Origin: HGM04593 sp045646845
GTDB lineage: Bacteria; Bacteroidota; Bacteroidia; Bacteroidales; Bacteroidaceae
Length of the DNA stretch: 39,398 nt
Assembly (NCBI GenBank): GCA_045646845.1
Contig: JAZRLO010000034.1
Coordinates: 1 to 39,398 of the forward strand
Direction: 5' to 3'
Shown: in pieces, positions 1 to 6,707 of the stretch
Layout: every line of letters begins with the position of its first letter
Numbering within the stretch: position 1 is the first letter of the stretch
The notes under the pieces: generated by a model
What the model was told of the DNA's origin: nothing
What the model saw: the letters and a program-made list of their open reading frames with translations, nothing else
Databases searched by the model: none
Made by a program: the position numbers and the translations under genes

Positions 1-252
1 CCGCACCACCCAAAAACAGAATGAAAGGATTTGTTGGCAAATAACAGCCAACCGAGGGATGTCGCTTGCGACTCGTGAGCAAAAGGCTGTTATGACTGAT
101 TTTGCCGGTGACGGAACCTTTTGGTTCTTTTCAGTTATGAAAAGAACGTATAGAAAGACATGAAGAAAATACAAGTGAACGATTAAGGTTGGAGGCTGCC
201 ATTGAATACAATGGCGAGCGAAAGCGAGGTTATCCCACTGCTTTTACAACTC
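1..252. other. Non-coding left edge with small hairpins
   Basis: I see no convincing gene in this stretch. It holds small inverted repeats: GAACC-TTTT-GGTTC at 114-127, GTTCTTTTCA-GTTA-TGAAAAGAAC at 124-147 (10 paired bases), and GCCATTG-AATA-CAATGGC at 198-215. The first two overlap, so they could be alternative folds. They lie downstream of the minus-strand gene that ends at 253 and could help end its transcript, but there is no clear U-tract, so this is only a guess. Confidence 0.4.
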
Positions 253-642
253 TCAGCGTTCTGCTTGCAACCAATCTGGGTAGTCCACCCACTCTTTTGA
301 AGTTATACTCTCTATTTCGTAACCCAGCTTAGTGTACCATTTCGCTACTTCTTCCATTGCTTTCAGACCATTCTCGGCACTTATGCTTTGCGGTGTGTTC
401 AATAGCACAGCGGTGTAGTGGTAAAGTTCGCTGCCGGGGCTCTTTTCGCAGAAAGGCATTTGTGTGTATTCTTCCCCGATGATATATTTCGAGGACCTGA
501 AAATCTCAACAACGCCTCCTGTGCCCGTGTGCAGGAATATTTCACGGGTAATCATTCGGTCTTCATCTCTTTTACTGCATCCGGGGACTGTGTGCAAAGA
601 CAAAATTGCCGGGAGTTTCAAATTTGCGGTGTACCTTTCCAT
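253..642 (-). CDS. Putative small lipoprotein, unknown function
   Basis: I do not recognise this 129-residue protein. The frame is open further upstream (to 756), but the ATG at 642 is preferred because it gives a short stretch with a hydrophobic run (KLPAILSL) ending in VPGCSK, which resembles a weak lipoprotein signal with a possible lipidated cysteine. The usual charged start followed by a longer hydrophobic core is poor, so export is uncertain. The ATG of MITREIF is an alternative, leaving a soluble protein of about 100 residues. The C-terminal half (AENGLKAMEEVAKWYTKLGYEIESI) reads like a real folded helix-strand segment, which argues for a genuine gene. It stands alone in a gene-poor region with no partner gene to suggest a role. 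A small orphan cargo or immunity-like protein is possible, but nothing in the sequence supports that directly. Confidence 0.5.
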   Translation of the reverse strand: MERYTANLKLPAILSLHTVPGCSKRDEDRMITREIFLHTGTGGVVEIFRSSKYIIGEEYTQMPFCEKSPGSELYHYTAVLLNTPQSISAENGLKAMEEVAKWYTKLGYEIESITSKEWVDYPDWLQAER

Positions 643-1156
643 AAATAGTAGATTAAAGATTAAACTATTGGCGGTACACGGATTGGTGTGGGTAAAAAGA
701 GAGCGTGAAGCCCACAATACCCAAACTCCCAACCAGGCACTAGCAAAGCCCCGCAAACAGAATGAGTAATGCAGAGCCCCACGCTGATATTGTCAACACC
801 CCTGTTTGGGAAAAGTTCCATTTGGGAATGGCAAATATCATCATAGGGCATCTACAAAACCTTGTTTCCGTTTCGCTCTTAAATTGCTAGTTTAGGTTGA
901 GCGGATAACAAAGCGTGTAAACGCCTTCAATAAAATGTAAACCTTGTGGCAACAAATGCCACAGGAGTTGCAAATAGAGTGTCGATTGCCGAAGTGTGCA
1001 ATGCGCTGTTTCTCTCTACAACTGCCGCAAATATACAACAATATGAAGCCCTTGTCAATAGCTTATGGGCAAAATTTTCAATCTTTGCAGGCAAATGCGA
1101 CTGTCACAATACAATCGTTCGGGCAGAGCTCGCCCCTACTTTGCGGACAACGACAA
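643..1156. other. Gene-poor region with no supported gene
   Basis: This stretch of more than 500 bases has only short open frames on both strands that overlap each other, for example a 42-codon frame at 762-890 (plus) and a 63-codon frame at 660-851 (minus). None shows a family signature. The part from 660 to 890 is unusually free of stops in several frames, which can happen in decayed coding sequence, but no parent gene is recognisable. No promoter with both elements was found for the gene at 253-642. Confidence 0.4.
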
Positions 1157-1190
1157 AAAAACGCTCTTGCCATACGGCAAGAGCGTTTTT
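1155..1190 (-). terminator. Rho-independent terminator after glgP
   Basis: A perfect 15-base-pair stem (1157-1171 with 1176-1190, loop ATAC) has a GC-rich core and A/T arms. Read on the minus strand it is followed by a run of T residues, and it lies about 20 bases past the stop of the phosphorylase gene. The T-run on the other side means it could also stop plus-strand transcription. Confidence 0.88.
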
Positions 1191-1210
1191 CATATATGTA
1201 TGCTTTATAA

Positions 1211-3775
1211 TTAAGCGAACCACTTAACATAAGCAAAGTCCATACGGTGTGGGAGCTCTGCGTGGTTAGGATACATACGGAATGCGAGCTTGAATGCACC
1301 TGCGTTTGTAGGAGCAATCTCAGCACCGAATGTAAATACGTTACCCTCGCGCTGTACAACCTCCAAAGGATAAGTTGCAAACACTGTCTCACGACCCTTA
1401 GCGTCTGGAGCCAATACAACGAGCTCGATAGCTACTGCATTGTCAAGACCCTTCTCGTCAACCTTAACAGTTACGTTGTACTTCTCACCTGCAGACATTG
1501 CACCGTTGAGGAATTCCTGAGGACCATCTACTGAGAGAACCTCAACAGCATTCCACTTGGCAGCAACCTCCTCTTTCCACTTGGCGAGCTCGCGAACAAC
1601 CTTTGAGTCGTCGGCAACAAGGTGGTGATAACGCTTAGCCTGCTTGCAGTAGAACTTGCTGTAGTAGTCATCGAGCTGACGCTTCATTGTGAAGTGAGGA
1701 GCAACCTCGGCGATTGACTTCTTGATGCAAGCAACCCACTCGTCAGAGTAAGCCTTGCCACCACGGTTGTAGTACATTGGGAGAATCTCGTTCTCGAGCA
1801 ATGTGTAGATTGTAGCAGCGTCGAGCTGATCCTGGAACTCCTGGTTCTGGTATGTACGCTCCTCTTTCAATGCCCAACCTGCACCTGGCTTGTAGCCCTC
1901 GCACCACCAACCATCGAGAACCGAGAAGTTGAGGACACCGTTCATGAGAGCCTTCTCACCTGATGTACCTGACGCCTCGAGAGGACGTGTAGGAGTATTC
2001 ATCCAGATATCAACACCTGAAACGAGCAACTTAGCGAGGTCCATATCGTAGTTCTCGAGGAAGATGATCTTACCTACGAACTCAGGACGGCGTGAAACCT
2101 CGATAATCTTCTTGATCAAGCCCTGACCTGCACCATCGTGTGGGTGAGCCTTACCTGCGAAGAGGAACTGGATTGGACGCTCGGGGTTGTTGAGGAGCTT
2201 AGCAAGACGGTCGAGGTCTGTGAAGAGAAGGTGAGCACGCTTGTAAGTAGCGAAACGGCGTGCGAAACCGATAACGAGTGCATCGGGGTTAATCTTCTTC
2301 ACAACGTCAACGATACGCATCGGGTCGCCCTGGTTCTTCAACCACTCCTCGCTGAACGCCTTCTTTATATAGTTGATAAGCATCTTCTTACGTGCAACAC
2401 GAGTATTCCAGATAGTCTCATTTGGAATGTTCTCGATTGCGTGCCAGATGCTCTCGTTTGACTGGTCGCTGATAAAGCTCGGGTCGAAGTTCTTCTTGTA
2501 GAGCTCGTCCCACTCTGGAGCAACCCATGTAGGATAGTGAACACCGTTGGTTACATAACCTACGTGGTTCTCCTCGGGATAGTAACCCTTCCAGATCTCT
2601 GCGAACATTGACTTTGACACCTTACCATGGAGACGGCTCACACCGTTGATTTCCTGGCAAGTGTTGCAAGCGAATGTTGACATACAGAAACGCTCGTTCT
2701 TGTCACCGGCATTGATGCGGCCGAGGTTCATCAAGTCGTCCCATGTAATGTTGAGCTGGTTTGCATAGCCTCTCATGTACTTGCCGAAGAGAGCCTCGTC
2801 GAAGTAGTCGTGACCTGCAGGAACCGGAGTATGTACTGTATAAAGTGAGCTTGAACGTACGATCTCAAGAGCCTCCTCATATGTGTAACCGGTCTTGATG
2901 TACTGAGTCAGACGGTAGAGGTTGCAGAGAGCTGCATGACCCTCGTTGCAGTGATAGATATCCTTCTTAACACCCATCTTCTCAAGAGCGATCATACCAC
3001 CGATACCGAGAAGAATCTCCTGCTTCAGACGGTTCTCCCAATCACCACCGTAAAGCTTGTGTGTGATAGGCTTGTCGAATTCGCTGTTCATGTCGAAGTC
3101 TGTATCGAGAAGATACAAAGGCACACGACCTACGTTCACTCTCCATACGTTAGCGTGTACATAGTAATCGATGTAAGGAACGTGGATAACCAGCGGAGTA
3201 ATGCCGTCTTCCTCATAAACGCGCTCGATGGGGAGCTGGTTGAAATTCTGCGCATCGTAGTTGGCAATCTGTGAGCCGTCCATTGAAAGAGACTGGCTGA
3301 AGTAACCGTAACGATAGAGGAAACCTACAGCACACATATCAACGTTAGAGTCAGAAGCCTCCTTCAAGTAGTCACCGGCAAGGATACCGAGACCGCCTGA
3401 ATAGATCTTCAGAACGCTTGTCAAACCATACTCCATACAGAAGTATGCTACAGAAGGACGCTCTGCATTGGGCTTAACGTCCATATATTTGCGGAAATCC
3501 GCATAGACATCAGCAAGCTTGTCAAGAACAGCCTTGTCCTTTGAAAGTTCATCGAGTTTCTCAACACCCAACTTCTCGAGAAGAAGCACGGGGTTGCCGC
3601 CACATGCCTTGTAAAGGTCGGCATCGAGCATACTGAAGAGAGCCTTTGCCTCCTCGTTCCATACCCACCAGAGGTTACGTGACAACTCCTCGAGCGGCTT
3701 AAGCGACTCGGGGATGTAAGATTTAACATTAACAGTTTTCCAACTTGGTTGGTTTGTGTTACTAATAGCAATCAT
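1211..3775 (-). CDS. glgP: Alpha-glucan phosphorylase (GT35)
   Basis: This cytoplasmic enzyme removes glucose from the non-reducing ends of alpha-1,4-glucan (glycogen or maltodextrin) with phosphate, giving glucose-1-phosphate. The 854-residue protein starts with the DUF3417-type region (PESLKPLEELSRNLWWVW, about residues 22-39) typical of the bacterial/archaeal alpha-glucan phosphorylase subfamily. The pyridoxal-phosphate site is clear: EASGTSGEKALMNG, with Lys608 as the expected Schiff-base lysine. The ATG at 3775 gives a normal N-terminus for the family. It lies 29 bases downstream of glycogen synthase on the same strand, so the two are almost certainly co-transcribed, pairing synthesis and breakdown of the same polymer. 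A strong terminator follows. The family assignment is firm; whether it prefers glycogen or short maltodextrins cannot be read from the sequence. Confidence 0.96.
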   Translation of the reverse strand: MIAISNTNQPSWKTVNVKSYIPESLKPLEELSRNLWWVWNEEAKALFSMLDADLYKACGGNPVLLLEKLGVEKLDELSKDKAVLDKLADVYADFRKYMDVKPNAERPSVAYFCMEYGLTSVLKIYSGGLGILAGDYLKEASDSNVDMCAVGFLYRYGYFSQSLSMDGSQIANYDAQNFNQLPIERVYEEDGITPLVIHVPYIDYYVHANVWRVNVGRVPLYLLDTDFDMNSEFDKPITHKLYGGDWENRLKQEILLGIGGMIALEKMGVKKDIYHCNEGHAALCNLYRLTQYIKTGYTYEEALEIVRSSSLYTVHTPVPAGHDYFDEALFGKYMRGYANQLNITWDDLMNLGRINAGDKNERFCMSTFACNTCQEINGVSRLHGKVSKSMFAEIWKGYYPEENHVGYVTNGVHYPTWVAPEWDELYKKNFDPSFISDQSNESIWHAIENIPNETIWNTRVARKKMLINYIKKAFSEEWLKNQGDPMRIVDVVKKINPDALVIGFARRFATYKRAHLLFTDLDRLAKLLNNPERPIQFLFAGKAHPHDGAGQGLIKKIIEVSRRPEFVGKIIFLENYDMDLAKLLVSGVDIWMNTPTRPLEASGTSGEKALMNGVLNFSVLDGWWCEGYKPGAGWALKEERTYQNQEFQDQLDAATIYTLLENEILPMYYNRGGKAYSDEWVACIKKSIAEVAPHFTMKRQLDDYYSKFYCKQAKRYHHLVADDSKVVRELAKWKEEVAAKWNAVEVLSVDGPQEFLNGAMSAGEKYNVTVKVDEKGLDNAVAIELVVLAPDAKGRETVFATYPLEVVQREGNVFTFGAEIAPTNAGAFKLAFRMYPNHAELPHRMDFAYVKWFA

Positions 3776-3804
3776 ATTTTTTTAATTAAATGAATATTTT
3801 CTTT

Positions 3805-5466
3805 TCAGATTCTCTTTGCCGCTGCTTCGAGTGCGAAGTCATAGGCCCTGAAATAGTTCTTTATAAAGTGTTTCCACAGAGCCTTTTCGGCAATCTTTGC
3901 AACCTTCTTGCGGCACTCTGAAACCTCTTTCTCAGAAAGTTTTGCAAAGGTACAAATTGTTTTTGTAATAACCTCGGCCGCATCGAAATAATTGCTGTCA
4001 TTCCTGCATATAACCTCTACTCCATCAGCCAATTTGCCTTCACGGCCAAGCACTGAATTCACCCACAGTCCGAAGCCGGCAAGCCCGGTTGTTATTGTAG
4101 GAATGTGGAATGCGGCACTCTCGAGCGGAGTATAGCCCCATGGCTCATAGTATGACGGATATATGCTCAGGTCATTACCAATGAGTACATCGTAATAATC
4201 CATATTAAAGATGCCGTCATTGCCTTTAAGGTAGCACGGAACATAGATGACCTTCACACGGTTCTTTCCGCTGCGGTTATCAAGGAACATATTGCGCAAG
4301 GTGCAAGCTATTGCATCATCGTAGAAATTGTTCAGATTGTGTGTAAGATAAGGATTGGGCAGAGGTGAATCCCATGAATTCTCTTCGCTCTTCAAACGTT
4401 TCACAAGATCCTCTCGCGCATCGCCTGACCATGCAGGAACATCGATAAAGGCAACCACGTCACGCTCAAGCTCCCCGCATGAGTTCAGACGCGCCATTGA
4501 CTCTATGAACATGTCGATACCCTTGTTGCGCATCTCCATGCGTCCGCCTATACCTATTATAATAGCATCATCGGAAATACTGTCGCCGGTCAGAGCCTGC
4601 GCCACACGCAGACGTGCAGCACGCGCAGCCTTTCTCTTGGCTGTAAAATCCTTACCGACAGGAACGAAATCCTTCTCGAAACCGTCCTCAAGAATCACGT
4701 CGCACTCACGGCCTACAAGCTGCTTGCACTCGCGTGCAGTAATCTCGCTCACTGTTGTAAAGCAGTCAACGTTAAGCGCAGTATTCTTCTCCACCGACTG
4801 CTTCGACTGCACGTTGAGTTCCTCGGCCATCTGGTCGCCGTTGTAACCGTCGAAATAGTCGTACAAAGGCTTGCCGTTAGATGCTATTGAACGGCCTATG
4901 CTTGTTGCATGGGTAGTGAAGATTGTTCCCACTGCAGGCAGGTTCTTCTTGAGGTACAACGCAGCACCACCACTCTGCCACTCATGAGCCTGAACAACCA
5001 CATTGCTACCCTTCTTGATATTCGTATTGTAGAAACTCTCAATAGCCTTTCCTACCGCGTAACCGAAAATCATTGAATCGTCATAGTCTCCATAGCCATG
5101 CAGTGAATCGACACCGAAGTCATTCCATAGTTCACCATAAATAGCATCCTTGTCGGCCATATAACCGGTGTAATCGACAAGTACAACCTTGGGGCGGCCA
5201 GGGATTTCCCAATAACCGCAGCGTACAGTCATCTTATCATTGCTTGCCTTCTTGCGCCACGCGCTCCACAGGCGTTTGTCTTCTGTAAAGAGTGGATTTG
5301 TCTTTTCTTTCCACAAGTCGGGACCGATGTATATTGCGTTCAGCCCTTCAATCTCGGAGATGGTACGGGCCTTTGTTGATACCACTGTATAAATACCGCC
5401 CACCTTGTTACAAACTTCCCAACTAATTTCGAACAGATAATCGGGACGTAATAAGTCTTTTTTCAT
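3805..5466 (-). CDS. Glycogen synthase, eukaryotic type (GT3)
   Basis: This enzyme transfers glucose from a nucleotide sugar to the end of a growing alpha-1,4-glucan. The 553 residues match the GT3 family of fungal and animal glycogen synthases rather than the usual bacterial GT5 GlgA: the N-terminus has FEISWEVCNKVGGIYTV, and the C-terminal half has PSYYEPWGYTPLESAAF, which contains the E-x7-E pair (Glu441 and Glu449) expected in the active site. GT3 enzymes are known in Bacteroidetes, where they are somewhat shorter than the roughly 700-residue eukaryotic forms. The animal phosphorylation tails are absent. It is the first gene of a two-gene operon with the phosphorylase. The upstream leader is long and rich in repeats, so its expression may be controlled there. 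Donor choice (UDP- versus ADP-glucose) is not visible; GT3 enzymes generally use UDP-glucose. Confidence 0.95.
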   Translation of the reverse strand: MKKDLLRPDYLFEISWEVCNKVGGIYTVVSTKARTISEIEGLNAIYIGPDLWKEKTNPLFTEDKRLWSAWRKKASNDKMTVRCGYWEIPGRPKVVLVDYTGYMADKDAIYGELWNDFGVDSLHGYGDYDDSMIFGYAVGKAIESFYNTNIKKGSNVVVQAHEWQSGGAALYLKKNLPAVGTIFTTHATSIGRSIASNGKPLYDYFDGYNGDQMAEELNVQSKQSVEKNTALNVDCFTTVSEITARECKQLVGRECDVILEDGFEKDFVPVGKDFTAKRKAARAARLRVAQALTGDSISDDAIIIGIGGRMEMRNKGIDMFIESMARLNSCGELERDVVAFIDVPAWSGDAREDLVKRLKSEENSWDSPLPNPYLTHNLNNFYDDAIACTLRNMFLDNRSGKNRVKVIYVPCYLKGNDGIFNMDYYDVLIGNDLSIYPSYYEPWGYTPLESAAFHIPTITTGLAGFGLWVNSVLGREGKLADGVEVICRNDSNYFDAAEVITKTICTFAKLSEKEVSECRKKVAKIAEKALWKHFIKNYFRAYDFALEAAAKRI

Positions 5467-5480
5467 TGATTAATATTAAA

Positions 5481-5586
5481 AAGCTGTTTAAATTTCTTTC
5501 GAAAATTACATTACATTATGTGCCAGTTGTGCTTGCCTTTTTATGCACTTTTTTGTCTGTTGTACCTTTTTTTTGCAGTTACATAG
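5481..5586. repeat. Dispersed intergenic element, copy A
   Basis: This stretch matches 22087-22194 in the same order and with nearly the same spacing. Shared blocks are AAG(C/T)TGTTT, TTCTTTC, CATTATG, CTTGCCTTTTTAT, and CCTTTTTT followed by GCAGTT(A/G)CATAG. In this copy the last block forms half of a hairpin (5577-5586 with 5591-5600). The element sits directly upstream of the glycogen synthase start codon. It has no coding potential. It could be a regulatory leader, a promoter-bearing repeat or a non-autonomous mobile remnant. Confidence 0.65.
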
Positions 5587-5600
5587 CCCGCTATGTAACT
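5577..5600. repeat. Perfect hairpin at end of element copy A
   Basis: AGTTACATAG and CTATGTAACT pair perfectly around a CCCG loop. A T-run precedes it on the plus strand, and no T-run follows it on either strand, so it is not an ordinary terminator. The second element copy has only the left half, as AGTTGCATAG. Confidence 0.7.
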
Positions 5601-5652
5601 TTAAGAAAAGAAAAAACATTCTAAAAAAGACCTATAAAAATTTCAAGTACAT

Positions 5653-5689
5653 AAATTTAAACAACTTCCAAGAAGCTGTTTAAATTTCT
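5653..5689. repeat. Inverted repeat with a third direct copy nearby
   Basis: AAATTTAAACAACTT (5653-5667) pairs with AAGCTGTTTAAATTT (5673-5687) with one mismatch and a 5-base loop. The right arm, extended to the 17-mer AAGCTGTTTAAATTTCT (5673-5689), is repeated exactly at 5481-5497. The same motif occurs in looser form at 22088 in the second dispersed element. Confidence 0.7.
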
Positions 5690-5780
5690 CATATAAGCAT
5701 TTCAAGGCATTCACTCTTGAACAACCTTATTATATATAACAACAAATAGGGAGAAGGAGTTCCCTCTCTCTATTCTTGTG

Positions 5781-5788
5781 CAAAATTA
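5781..5788 (-). promoter_or_regulatory. Candidate -7 element for glycogen operon
   Basis: On the minus strand this reads TAATTTTG, an exact match to the Bacteroidetes -7 consensus TAnnTTTG, followed by C. No good TTTG is seen at the -33 position, only an AT-rich stretch. If used, it gives glycogen synthase a leader of about 310 bases that includes the repeats described above. Another start closer to the gene cannot be excluded. Confidence 0.35.
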
Positions 5789-6159
5789 GTATTTTATTTT
5801 CTAATTTTAAAATTATGTTAAGAAAACAATGACATAAAATCACATATAAGCGCAAAATTGCCGAGAAACCGAACAAAATGCCACATTTTCATCAAGTCAC
5901 CGATACATATCATTATTGTTCTGTTCATGCGAACTTTGTTAATCAGCAGGTATGGACATGAGCGTTTTCAGATGCGGAATTATTGTCGGGATTTGAAAAG
6001 CCTATACTCAATTACGGCGGATGAAGAACATCACCGTGACGAAAAACGAAGAATTAGGTCGAAAATGATTCTACTTCAGGGATAGTCACTATCCCTAATT
6101 TAAAACTCTATCAATATATATAAACATAACGCCAATATTAAGAAGCTCTGTGATTGAAA

Positions 6160-6201
6160 CATAAAAAATCAAGGACAGACTATGAAAGTCCGTCCTTGAT
6201 T
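6160..6201 (-). terminator. Terminator of the V-type ATPase operon
   Basis: AATCAAGGACAGACT (6167-6181) pairs with AGTCCGTCCTTGATT (6187-6201) with one mismatch and a 5-base loop. On the minus strand the stem is followed by a T-run (complement of the A-run at 6163-6168). It starts 28 bases past the stop codon of the last ATPase gene, as expected for a Rho-independent terminator. Confidence 0.88.
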
Positions 6202-6229
6202 CAACTTTTTAAAACTGAGTTTTACATTC

Positions 6230-6646
6230 TTACACAAGGAATGTAGCCACGAGCGCGAGAATCGCGTAGAACTCGGGCAGAGCTGCATAAATCATAGTAT
6301 TAGTCTGCACATCGTGTCCCTGTGACACACCTACGATACCGTTTGCACACACCTGTCCCTGACGAATTGCAGAGAAAAGACATACAAGACCGACACCAAT
6401 GCCGACACCAAACCAAAGAAGGCCATTCTCACCAGCCTTTGAAAAGTGGAGCAAGAATGCCAAGAAACCGTAAAGTCCCTGTGTGGCAGGAAGTGCAGAA
6501 AGAATCATATAACCCGAAGATTTTGAAGAATCCTTCTTCAACGCACCAACTGCTGCATTACCTGCGATTGTTGTACCATAGCAACTGCCGATACCTGCGA
6601 GTCCCAACATGAGACCCATTCCCAAATAACCTAATAATTCGTTCAT
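6230..6646 (-). CDS. ntpK: V-type ATP synthase proteolipid subunit K
   Basis: This is the membrane rotor subunit (c-ring) of a V/A-type ATPase. The 138-residue protein has four membrane helices as two fused hairpins, the size typical of bacterial NtpK. The ion-carrying glutamate is Glu125 in the last helix (AALPEFYAILALV), while the first hairpin carries glutamine instead (LPATQGLYG). Known Na+ ligands of Enterococcus hirae NtpK are L61, T64, Q65, Q110 and E139; the matching positions here look like L52, T55, Q56, Q96 and E125, so all five appear kept. That points to Na+ rather than H+ coupling, by inference from an alignment made by eye. It is the last gene of the operon and is followed by a clear terminator. 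The family call is very secure. Confidence 0.96.
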   Translation of the reverse strand: MNELLGYLGMGLMLGLAGIGSCYGTTIAGNAAVGALKKDSSKSSGYMILSALPATQGLYGFLAFLLHFSKAGENGLLWFGVGIGVGLVCLFSAIRQGQVCANGIVGVSQGHDVQTNTMIYAALPEFYAILALVATFLV

Positions 6647-6707
6647 AATGTTTAGTTTTAATTATTTATTGTTTTATTTTTCATTGTTATTGAACACGAA
6701 TGTCCCT

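Larger units (their letters stand above)
5467..6166. other. Long intergenic region, leader of glycogen operon
   Basis: This 700-base region separates the ATPase terminator from glycogen synthase. Its left half holds a dispersed element (5481-5586), a 10-base-pair hairpin (5577-5600), and an inverted/direct repeat set (5653-5689). A -10-like element lies at 5781-5788. At 6077-6097 there is a short hairpin (AGGGATAGT-C-ACTATCCCT). An open frame of 75 codons at 5858-6085 (plus) has no family signature and is not called as a gene. Confidence 0.6.

Noticed and set aside
464..769. 101-codon plus-strand frame overlapping the orphan gene
   Set aside because: It is antisense to the better-supported minus-strand gene and its translation has no domain-like features.
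660..851. 63-codon frame on the minus strand upstream of the orphan lipoprotein gene
   Set aside because: Cysteine- and proline-rich translation without family features; probably a by-product of local base composition.
762..890. 42-codon frame (MSNAEPHADIVNTPVWEKF...) on the plus strand
   Set aside because: It reads smoothly, but overlaps an open frame on the opposite strand, has no recognisable promoter and no known family. Not enough to call a gene.
5858..6085. 75-codon open frame on the plus strand in the intergenic region
   Set aside because: No family signature, no promoter or good start context, and its stop falls in a small hairpin. It looks like chance in low-GC DNA, though a small gene cannot be fully excluded.
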